Shown: positions 18,968 through 24,175 of the stretch, piece by piece
Layout of the letters: every line of letters starts with the position of its first letter
How positions within the stretch are numbered: the first letter of the stretch is position 1
Assembly (NCBI RefSeq): GCF_004303025.1
Contig: NZ_PJQW01000005.1
Span: 2,611 to 66,610, forward strand
Length of the DNA: 64,000 bases
From: Flavobacterium sp. J27
GTDB taxonomy: Bacteria; Bacteroidota; Bacteroidia; Flavobacteriales; Flavobacteriaceae
Direction of reading: 5' to 3'
Position numbers and translations under genes: made by a program
Notes under the pieces: generated by a model
What the model was told of the DNA's origin: nothing
Seen by the model: the letters and a program-made list of their open reading frames with translations, nothing else
Database searches by the model: none

Positions 18968-19525
18968 TTAATTTTTTTTGGCTCTAAAACCTAACATACT
19001 TTTCTTATTAATCGACAGCCCATTTTCTCTGGTATAGTTAATATCTGAATACATCGATAAGTTTAAATAAACATCTAGATCTTTCATGTTTAAATCACGA
19101 TTAAAAAAGGAAGTAGAAATTGATTGTAAAAAAGAATCTCTTTCTTTTATTTTATCTAAATTGGAATTGAAATATAGATTAGCTCCAAAAAATTTAGTGT
19201 CCGATTCAACACTTCTAAAAGGCATTTCAATAATTTTATCTCCAGATTTAAAAGATAATTCTAGTTTTTTGGAAGTAACATTTGGTGAAAAAAAAGCATA
19301 TCCTCTATTGGTCCCTGTAAACAATGAATAGAAAAAAATGGCATCTTTAGTAGTTAAATTTAAATTATCAATCCATTTCGATTTCTTTATTATTACTTGA
19401 CCAAAAGAATTCACTTTGTCATTTTCAGTAGTAGTTAATTCAGAAAAACGAGAAAAGCCAACAACTGTTATTACAATAAAATGTATTGCAAAAAACAACA
19501 TTAAGAATATTTTTAGTGTTTTCAT
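18968..19525 (-). CDS. SdpA-like membrane-anchored protein preceding the HTTM gene
   Basis: The 185-residue product has one N-terminal hydrophobic anchor (IFLMLFFAIHFIVITVVGF, about residues 6-24) and then a soluble, probably periplasmic, domain. The stretch FFYSLFTGTNRGYAFFSPNV (about 65-84) recalls the FFxPN-type segment seen in small proteins encoded just before HTTM/SdpB genes (SdpA and DUF5819-like proteins). The gene lies 6 nt upstream of the HTTM gene and 78 nt downstream of the second peptide gene, with a terminator-like hairpin in between. I assign a maturation role by analogy with Bacillus SdpA; the sequence similarity is limited and should be tested. Confidence 0.65.
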   Translation of the reverse strand: MKTLKIFLMLFFAIHFIVITVVGFSRFSELTTTENDKVNSFGQVIIKKSKWIDNLNLTTKDAIFFYSLFTGTNRGYAFFSPNVTSKKLELSFKSGDKIIEMPFRSVESDTKFFGANLYFNSNLDKIKERDSFLQSISTSFFNRDLNMKDLDVYLNLSMYSDINYTRENGLSINKKSMLGFRAKKN

Positions 19526-19554
19526 GTTTATTGTTTTTAATTTGTTTGAATTAT

Positions 19555-19593
19555 AAAAAAGGAAGAGAGACTAATATCTCTCATTCCTTTTTT
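19555..19593 (-). terminator. Terminator-like hairpin between the peptide genes and the maturation genes
   Basis: Read on the minus strand, AAAAAAGGAATGAGAGA pairs with TCTCTCTTCCTTTTTT, a 16-bp stem with one bulged base and a six-base loop, ending in six T residues. It has the form of a Rho-independent terminator but lies inside a one-direction gene string, 10 nt after the second peptide stop. Partial read-through would make the two peptides far more abundant than the downstream membrane proteins. Confidence 0.8.
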
Positions 19594-19603
19594 ATGGGAA
19601 ATC

Positions 19604-19810
19604 TTATTTAGGATCTCCTACTACAAAGAAGTTTCTAGTGATTACCCACTCAGATGCCATCATTGTTTGTGCTTCTGTTAATTCTTGCGTAGCTGTGATT
19701 TCTACTTCATCCATAGAAACAGCTTGTGCGTTTACAGTTGATGAAAATGATCCGATTACTAATGTTGCTACTGCTAATCCTCCGACTAATTTTGAAACTA
19801 AATTTTTCAT
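19604..19810 (-). CDS. Secreted 68-residue precursor peptide, copy 2
   Basis: Short secreted peptide of unknown function. Residues 1-28 form a classic signal peptide (KNLVSKLVGGLAVATLVIG core) with a V-N-A signal peptidase I site before Gln29. The predicted 40-residue mature part is acidic in its first half (five Glu, one Asp between residues 34 and 54) and ends in the aromatic/basic stretch SEWVITRNFFVVGDPK. There is no cysteine. It differs from copy 1 only at V9I, T49A and D66E. The adjacent SdpA-like and HTTM genes suggest it is the substrate of that machinery. It could be a toxin, a signal or a structural peptide; I cannot decide from sequence. Confidence 0.85.
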   Translation of the reverse strand: MKNLVSKLVGGLAVATLVIGSFSSTVNAQAVSMDEVEITATQELTEAQTMMASEWVITRNFFVVGDPK

Positions 19811-19885
19811 GTTTAATAAATTTGTTGATTAATAAAAATGTTTAAGTTAATTTTTAAGACCATAACTTACATCGTCTGTTGTTTC

Positions 19886-19902
19886 AATTGATTCAATCAA
19901 TT
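19886..19902. repeat. Perfect 8-bp dyad at the end of peptide copy 1
   Basis: AATTGATT-C-AATCAATT is a perfect inverted repeat with a single central base, overlapping the stop codon of the first peptide gene. The one-base loop and AT content make a stable RNA hairpin unlikely; a protein-binding dyad or chance are both possible. Confidence 0.4.
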
Positions 19903-20107
19903 ATTTAGGCTCACCTACTACGAAGAAGTTTCTAGTAATAACCCACTCAGATGCCATCATAGCTTGTGCTTCTGTTAATTCTTGTGTAGCTGTGATTTCT
20001 ACTTCATCCATAGAAACGGCTTGTGCGTTTACAGTTGATGAAAATGATCCGATTACTAATGTTGCTACTGCTAATCCTCCGATTAATTTTGAAACTAAAT
20101 TTTTCAT
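19901..20107 (-). CDS. Secreted 68-residue precursor peptide, copy 1
   Basis: First gene of the operon. It encodes the same peptide as copy 2 with three substitutions (Ile9, Ala49, Glu66). By hand count the two genes differ at about 10 of 207 nucleotides, only about half of which alter the protein, while the flanking non-coding sequence is much less alike. The signal peptide (1-28, cleavage after V-N-A) and the C-terminal SEWVITRNFFVVGEPK are conserved. The 130-nt region upstream holds the candidate promoter, a 16-bp palindrome and paired 18-bp operators. The start ATG has an A/T-rich leader as is normal in Bacteroidota, without a Shine-Dalgarno sequence. Confidence 0.85.
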   Translation of the reverse strand: MKNLVSKLIGGLAVATLVIGSFSSTVNAQAVSMDEVEITATQELTEAQAMMASEWVITRNFFVVGEPK

Positions 20108-20170
20108 GTTTACTAATTTTAATTGATTACTAAGTACTAGTTTTAAGACTTCACCTTTTTTATCGGTCTA

Positions 20171-20186
20171 ATTTCTGGCCAGAAAT
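20171..20186. promoter_or_regulatory. Perfect 16-bp palindrome upstream of the peptide genes
   Basis: ATTTCTGGCCAGAAAT is identical to its own reverse complement. It lies 64 nt upstream of the first peptide ATG, between the likely -7 element and the start codon. It is G+C-richer in its centre than the surrounding sequence. Its position just downstream of the promoter suits a repressor site, for example for the PadR protein of the same operon; this assignment is inference. Confidence 0.6.
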
Positions 20187-20207
20187 ATGTTGTTTATTTT
20201 GATATTG

Positions 20208-20215
20208 CTAATTTA
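20208..20215 (-). promoter_or_regulatory. Candidate -7 element of the peptide operon
   Basis: On the minus strand TAAATTAG matches seven of eight positions of TAnnTTTG. Its centre is 34 nt from the centre of the nearer 18-bp operator, the same distance as between operator and -7 element at the thiF-like gene. That agreement is the main reason for choosing it. The leader would be about 95 nt. Confidence 0.45.
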
Positions 20216-20236
20216 TAACTAGCTGACTTACTTGCC

Positions 20237-20254
20237 ACTACACTAAAGAGTAGT
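20237..20254. promoter_or_regulatory. 18-bp operator dyad, peptide-proximal copy
   Basis: ACTACACTAAAGAGTAGT, an imperfect palindrome (seven of nine base pairs), identical at 16 of 18 positions to the copy in the FeeM-like/luxR intergenic region. It overlaps the stop codon of the FeeM-like gene and is followed 34 nt away by the candidate peptide promoter. A likely binding site for the LuxR-type regulator encoded nearby. Confidence 0.7.
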
Positions 20255-20927
20255 TGTAGTTTTGTGGAGTAAAAACTACACTTTTAGGTAGTAAATAGCT
20301 TTTTGTAGTTGGCTGATGAGTTACTTCGTAAGGTACTAATGATTTATTGGCATTATAGAAGTTAATCAACCCTTCATAAGTCATACAAATAGGAATTGTC
20401 TCAGAACCTAAATAGTCTATAGATTCTCCTACAACAGTTGCTTTAATACCTAATAGTGTTAAAATACGTAGTAATTTACTATCACATTCCGCAAAAACAA
20501 TATTTCCCTTGTTTTTACAAATAGGAGATATCGCGCAAATCATTAATTGCTTGAATAAATGAATATCGCTTCCTTCTTTTTTTATCGCAAATCTTCCAAT
20601 GTGAAAAATATCATTCAGTTCAATTTCTCCAACAACATTTAAAGGATTAATACCAAAGATTTTTTGAATGGGTAATACATCTATAAAATTCCATTTCAAA
20701 ACTCGTATGGATCCTAAAATATCTCCTGAATCATTTTTTGAAACATATATTTCTGAATTATTAATATAGTGCATTTCTTCCTGACAAATTGATTTAACAT
20801 CATCTTGATATTCTTTAGGAAGTATATTATTGGAATGATGTTTGAAGTTTTCAATAACAACAAATTCAGATAATTTTTTTATCTCATTTGCATTTAATCT
20901 TTCTAAGTAATTTTTTGTAAGTATCAT
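20238..20927 (-). CDS. FeeM/LuxI-like N-acyltransferase (GNAT superfamily)
   Basis: About 229 residues from the ATG giving MILTKNYLERLNANEIK; a longer reading would need a TTG codon. The arrangement resembles N-acyl amino acid synthases and acyl-homoserine-lactone synthases: a central SEIYVSKNDSGDILGSIRVLKWN strand pair, GEIELNDIFHIGRFAIKKEG (core strand with the Glu-x-x-Arg type pattern), LFKQLMICAISPICKNKGNIVFAECDSKLLRILTLLGIKA and a final strand. Such enzymes transfer an acyl chain from acyl-ACP to an amine. I therefore suggest it makes an acylated signal or lipidated product. It is divergent from a LuxR gene and immediately upstream of the peptide operon, whose operators lie in its 3' end. 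Confidence 0.65.
   Translation of the reverse strand: MILTKNYLERLNANEIKKLSEFVVIENFKHHSNNILPKEYQDDVKSICQEEMHYINNSEIYVSKNDSGDILGSIRVLKWNFIDVLPIQKIFGINPLNVVGEIELNDIFHIGRFAIKKEGSDIHLFKQLMICAISPICKNKGNIVFAECDSKLLRILTLLGIKATVVGESIDYLGSETIPICMTYEGLINFYNANKSLVPYEVTHQPTTKSYLLPKSVVFTPQNYNYSLV
20275..20292. promoter_or_regulatory. 18-bp operator dyad, peptide-distal copy
   Basis: ACTACACTTTTAGGTAGT; its reverse complement matches the intergenic copy at 16 of 18 positions. It lies inside the last codons of the FeeM-like gene, with its centre 38 bp from the proximal operator. Together with the bases between them the two sites also form a longer inverted repeat (TGTAGTTTT at 20255-20263 and AAAACTACA at 20272-20280), which could support cooperative binding. 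Confidence 0.65.
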
Positions 20928-20945
20928 AGTTGCTTTATTTATACT

Positions 20946-20953
20946 CAAAACTA
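20946..20953 (-). promoter_or_regulatory. -7 element of the FeeM-like gene
   Basis: TAGTTTTG on the minus strand is a full match to TAnnTTTG, 18 nt before the chosen ATG. A poorer match (CTATTTTG, 20981-20988) lies closer to the shared operator and might be used instead. Confidence 0.45.
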
Positions 20954-21012
20954 TTCAACATACACAAGCACTTCATTACACAAAATAGTAGTAATGAATA
21001 AGTTACATAAAA

Positions 21013-21030
21013 ACTACCCTAAAGTGTAGT
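21013..21030. promoter_or_regulatory. 18-bp operator dyad in the FeeM-like/luxR divergent promoter region
   Basis: ACTACCCTAAAGTGTAGT, seven of nine positions self-complementary. It sits between the two divergent genes, centred 41 nt upstream of the centre of the luxR -7 element, a typical distance for an activator. Two further close copies and one degenerate copy are found in the next promoters, so I treat this as the reference sequence of a LuxR-type regulon. Confidence 0.75.
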
Positions 21031-21058
21031 ATAGAAGATTTTTTTCTTAAAAAAAGCT

Positions 21059-21066
21059 TATATTTG
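21059..21066 (+). promoter_or_regulatory. -7 element of the luxR-type gene
   Basis: TATATTTG matches the Bacteroidota -7 consensus exactly, 17 nt before the ATG. No good -33 element is present, which fits a promoter needing an activator bound at the operator upstream. Confidence 0.55.
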
Positions 21067-21083
21067 ATATTAAACAAATAAAC

Positions 21084-21842
21084 ATGGAAGGTATAGACAA
21101 TTTTTTTTCATTAAAAAACACAGTTAATAGCATTTCAGAAGATGAACAAGTACAAACAAATGATTACTTAGAACCCATAAAAGCTTTAGCCAGGACCACT
21201 TACAACAGTATTTATGTAATAGATTATCAACAAAAAGGTTTCGATTATGTATCCGAAAACCCTTTGTTTCTTTGTGGTCATACTGGTGAAGAAGTAAAAG
21301 AAATGGGCTATGTTTTTTATTTTAAATATGTACTAAAACAAGATCTAGACTTACTATTAAAAATAAACACTGTAGGATTCGAATTTTATGATAAAATACC
21401 CGTTACCGAAAGAAAGTTTCATACTATTTCGTATGATTTTCATTTAAAAAACCAGGAGGGAAAAATTATCTTAATCAATCAAAAACTAACCCCTTTATTT
21501 TTAACAAACGATGGTAAAATATGGAAAGCCATTTGTATTGTTTCTCTTTCTAATGAACAAAATTCTGGTAATATCAAAATTTTTAAGAAAGGAGATAATA
21601 AAATTTTTACCTATGATTTAGAAGGTGACTATTGGAAATCCGAAGAGAAAATAGAACTTTCTGATAGAGAAAAAGAAGTATTAAGTTACTCTATTCGTGG
21701 ATTTACTATTAACGAAATCGCAGAGGCAATATTCGTTTCACCAGATACAGTTAAATTTCATCGTCGAAAACTATTTGATAAATTAGGGGTTAATAATATT
21801 TCTGAAGCAGTAGCTTTTGCTACTAATAATAAATTAATCTGA
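21084..21842 (+). CDS. LuxR family transcriptional regulator with PAS-like N-terminal domain
   Basis: The C-terminal 60 residues (about 191-252) are a LuxR/GerE helix-turn-helix: LSDREKEVLSYSIRGFTINEIAEAIFVSPDTVKFHRRKLFDKLG. The N-terminal 150 residues look like a PAS sensor (YNSIYVIDYQQKGFDYVSEN, a marker of Bacteroidota PAS-LuxR proteins) and not the acyl-homoserine-lactone-binding domain of classical LuxR. There is no receiver domain and no membrane segment, so it should sense an intracellular ligand. Its divergent partner is the FeeM/LuxI-like enzyme, whose product is an obvious ligand candidate. The stop lies 4 nt from the convergent ThiF-like gene. Confidence 0.88.
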   Translation: MEGIDNFFSLKNTVNSISEDEQVQTNDYLEPIKALARTTYNSIYVIDYQQKGFDYVSENPLFLCGHTGEEVKEMGYVFYFKYVLKQDLDLLLKINTVGFEFYDKIPVTERKFHTISYDFHLKNQEGKIILINQKLTPLFLTNDGKIWKAICIVSLSNEQNSGNIKIFKKGDNKIFTYDLEGDYWKSEEKIELSDREKEVLSYSIRGFTINEIAEAIFVSPDTVKFHRRKLFDKLGVNNISEAVAFATNNKLI

Positions 21843-21846
21843 AAAA

Positions 21847-22596
21847 CTATTTTATGGATGAAAAATAGAACTCTGGAAATCTTTTATATTCCTTTTCGGT
21901 GGCTATATCAAAAAGGATATGTGTACACATTGCAGCAACAATCCAAGAAGCTATTGCTAATTGAGGTGGCGGTAAAACCTCAACTTCTTCTTTGTATTCT
22001 TTGATAATATTTTCTAACCATTTCTGAGGATTTCCCCAAAATCTCATATAACTAGTCGCATACTCTACCATATTAACCTCATTAAAAGATTCTTCGGGTT
22101 TTGCCAAAGAACTTAAAGACAAACTATCTGGTGAAATTACTGTGACTAAACCTGCCCAACCTAAATTATAGGGATGTAAAACAGGTATATTTTGCTCTTG
22201 ACAAATTTTGTCGAAAACTAAAGGAACATCTGAAGAGAAATCTAAAGCATTAATGGCTATTTTATGACCTCTTACATAAGCCACTACATTCTCAGAAGTT
22301 AAAAAAGTAGGATGTACAGTAATTTTTGCATTACTATTTATCGCCTTTAACCGCTTTTCTAAAGCAGCCGTTTTATCTGTTGTAATATCTTCTTCTGTAT
22401 AATTCTGTCGATTTAGATTGGTTAATTCAACCTGATCTCCATCGATAATTGTAATGTTTTCAAATCCAAAACGAAGAGCGCATTCTGCAATAACACTTCC
22501 TATACCACTTCCTCCTAAAAGAATAGGATAATTTTTGATTATTTCTTGCTCTTCTTTAGTAACATAAATTCGATTTCTATTATATCTCTTTTCCAT
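21847..22596 (-). CDS. ThiF/E1-like adenylyltransferase
   Basis: E1-like enzymes activate a carboxylate, usually a peptide or protein C-terminus, as acyl-adenylate. The Rossmann motif is LLGGSGIGSVIAE (residues 27-39); the ATP-binding acidic and Arg motifs are IDGDQVELTNLNRQ (51-64) and the catalytic region reads AINALDFSSDVPLVFDKICQEQNIPVLHPYN. The CxxC zinc pairs of MoeB/ThiF are absent, and the few cysteines are not in the usual active-site position. A C-terminal extension (residues about 180-249) is specific to this type. It converges on the LuxR gene and has a degenerate copy of the same operator, so it probably belongs to the peptide/acyl signal system. Its substrate is unknown. Confidence 0.8.
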   Translation of the reverse strand: MEKRYNRNRIYVTKEEQEIIKNYPILLGGSGIGSVIAECALRFGFENITIIDGDQVELTNLNRQNYTEEDITTDKTAALEKRLKAINSNAKITVHPTFLTSENVVAYVRGHKIAINALDFSSDVPLVFDKICQEQNIPVLHPYNLGWAGLVTVISPDSLSLSSLAKPEESFNEVNMVEYATSYMRFWGNPQKWLENIIKEYKEEVEVLPPPQLAIASWIVAAMCTHILFDIATEKEYKRFPEFYFSSIK

Positions 22597-22613
22597 TTTA
22601 ATAAATTTTTATA

Positions 22614-22621
22614 CAAAAATA
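22614..22621 (-). promoter_or_regulatory. -7 element of the ThiF-like gene
   Basis: TATTTTTG on the minus strand, exact match to TAnnTTTG, 17 nt upstream of the ATG and 34 nt (centre to centre) from the degenerate operator upstream. Confidence 0.5.
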
Positions 22622-22642
22622 ATTCTTCTACCAAAAAATCAT

Positions 22643-22660
22643 TTTACCCAAAAAGGTAGT
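22643..22660. promoter_or_regulatory. Degenerate copy of the 18-bp operator upstream of the ThiF-like gene
   Basis: TTTACCCAAAAAGGTAGT matches the reference operator ACTACCCTAAAGTGTAGT at 13 of 18 positions and keeps the ACC/GGTAGT arms. Taken alone it would be unconvincing; the position 34 nt upstream of the -7 element is what supports it. Confidence 0.45.
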
Positions 22661-22769
22661 TTTCACATTTTTTATCTACTTAAATGAAATAGAATAACTT
22701 TTATTTACTTGAAAAAAGCAGTAATTTTAACCTTTATTTTCAACTACGTTAGTTTCTATACACTAAATT

Positions 22770-23459
22770 ATGATTATTACTCCAAAAACCATTGCTTTTG
22801 ATGCCGACGATACTTTATGGCACAACGAACCTTATTTTGATGAAGCGCAAGCTCGCTTCTGTGAATTATTTCAAGATTATGCTTCTAGCCAAGAAATTCT
22901 CGGGTTAATTTTAAATCATCAAGTAAAAAATTTACCATTGTATGGCTTTGGAATTAAAGCATTTACCCTTTCTATGATTGAAACGGCTTTACAAATTACT
23001 AATCATACCATTTCAGGTAAAGGAATTGAAAAAATTCTTACTATAGGAAAAGATTTGTTACAAAAACCAGTAGAATTATTACCAAATGTTGAAGAAGTGT
23101 TACAACAATTAAAAGGAGATTATAAATTAATCGTAGCAACTAAAGGTGATTTAAAAGACCAACATAGAAAATTACACGATTCTGGCTTGGGTCATTATTT
23201 TCATCATATTGAAGTATTAAGTGATAAAACTGAAATAGATTACACTAAAATGCTGGGTCGTTTAGATATCCAAGCAAGTGATTTTCTAATGATTGGTAAC
23301 TCATTAAAATCAGATGTTTTACCCATTTTAAATATTGGTGGTTATGGTGTTCACATTCCTTATCATACGACTTGGGAATATGAAAAAATCGATTTTGAAA
23401 TTGAACATGAAAAATTCAAATCTATCAGCTCAATTACAGAAATTTTAGCATTATTATAA
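22770..23459 (+). CDS. HAD family hydrolase
   Basis: Haloacid-dehalogenase-type phosphatase with nucleophile motif I DADDTLWHNE (Asp11, Asp13), motif II around LIVATKGDL, the conserved Lys in LSDKTEIDYTKML and motif IV GNSLKSDVLP. The helical cap between residues 20 and 100 makes it a C1-cap member, similar to YfnB/pyrimidine-type phosphatases. The length of 229 residues is usual. The substrate is not deducible. It precedes the CAT-like gene by 10 nt and probably shares its transcript. Confidence 0.92.
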   Translation: MIITPKTIAFDADDTLWHNEPYFDEAQARFCELFQDYASSQEILGLILNHQVKNLPLYGFGIKAFTLSMIETALQITNHTISGKGIEKILTIGKDLLQKPVELLPNVEEVLQQLKGDYKLIVATKGDLKDQHRKLHDSGLGHYFHHIEVLSDKTEIDYTKMLGRLDIQASDFLMIGNSLKSDVLPILNIGGYGVHIPYHTTWEYEKIDFEIEHEKFKSISSITEILALL

Positions 23460-23469
23460 ACTATATTCT

Positions 23470-24093
23470 ATGAAAAAAGAGCTGTCTCTTACACATTGGA
23501 ATCGGAAAGAACATTTTGAGTTTTTTTCACAATTTGACGAACCTTTTTACAGTGTAAACAGCACTGTAGATATGACTATAGCTTATGAAAAAGCAAAAAA
23601 CTTAGACATTCCATTTTTTATTTATTATCTACATAAAAGTTTAACTGCGGTAAATGCAATTGAGAATTTCAAATATCGGATAGATGATAAGAAAGTCTTC
23701 ATTTATGATGATATTCATGTTTCAGCAACGATTATGAGAGAAGATAAAACATTTGGTTTTTCTTTCATGGAATACCATGAATCTATAGCTGAATTTCAAA
23801 AAATTGCCCAAAATGAAATCGCGAGAATTCAAAACACCAGTGGTTTACTTACCACGGTTTATCCTGAAAATATTATTCATTTTTCTGCCATTCCTTGGAT
23901 TGATTTTACAGGACTTACGCATGCCAGAAATTATAAATACCCCGATAGTTGTCCCAAAATTTCATTTGGCAAATTAATCCAAAATGAAAACACAAAAACG
24001 ATGGCTATAAGTGTGGCTGTTCATCATGGTTTAGTAGATGGTTACCATATTGGCTTGTTTCTTGATGCATTACAAGGTTTATTAAACGAATAA
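23470..24093 (+). CDS. Chloramphenicol acetyltransferase-like protein
   Basis: The fold and the catalytic motif HHxxxDGxH (VAVHHGLVDGYHIG, about residues 184-193) place this in the CAT family, which acetylates hydroxyls using acetyl-CoA. The N-terminus (LTHWNRKEHFEFFSQFDEPFYSVNSTVDM) and the SFMEYHES and SAIPWIDFTGLTHA segments are those of type A CAT proteins common in Flavobacteria. The 207-residue length fits a complete trimer subunit. Chromosomal copies in Bacteroidota need not give resistance, so real substrate and phenotype remain open. Confidence 0.9.
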   Translation: MKKELSLTHWNRKEHFEFFSQFDEPFYSVNSTVDMTIAYEKAKNLDIPFFIYYLHKSLTAVNAIENFKYRIDDKKVFIYDDIHVSATIMREDKTFGFSFMEYHESIAEFQKIAQNEIARIQNTSGLLTTVYPENIIHFSAIPWIDFTGLTHARNYKYPDSCPKISFGKLIQNENTKTMAISVAVHHGLVDGYHIGLFLDALQGLLNE

Positions 24094-24151
24094 TTTTTTT
24101 AAAATGCTTAGATTTATAATTCATTTAACGAAACAAGAAATACAATTCTTT

Positions 24152-24159
24152 TATTTTTG
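24152..24159 (+). promoter_or_regulatory. -7 element before the 460-residue secreted protein
   Basis: TATTTTTG, exact match to TAnnTTTG, 16 nt upstream of the ATG, in the 82-nt gap after the CAT-like gene. It suggests an own promoter here. Confidence 0.4.
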
Positions 24160-24175
24160 ATTTAAATTCCTCTTT

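Noticed and set aside
19638..19832. Open frame on the plus strand across the peptide gene
   Set aside because: It is the reverse-strand shadow of the duplicated peptide gene; no promoter and an unlikely protein sequence. The minus-strand frame has a perfect signal peptide.
19886..19902. AATTGATT-C-AATCAATT as a terminator after the first peptide gene
   Set aside because: One-base loop, AT-only stem ends and no T-run; the true terminator-like hairpin follows the second gene.
22741..22769. ACTACG half site upstream of the HAD gene as a further LuxR-type operator
   Set aside because: Only one arm is present; no matching second arm at the right distance.
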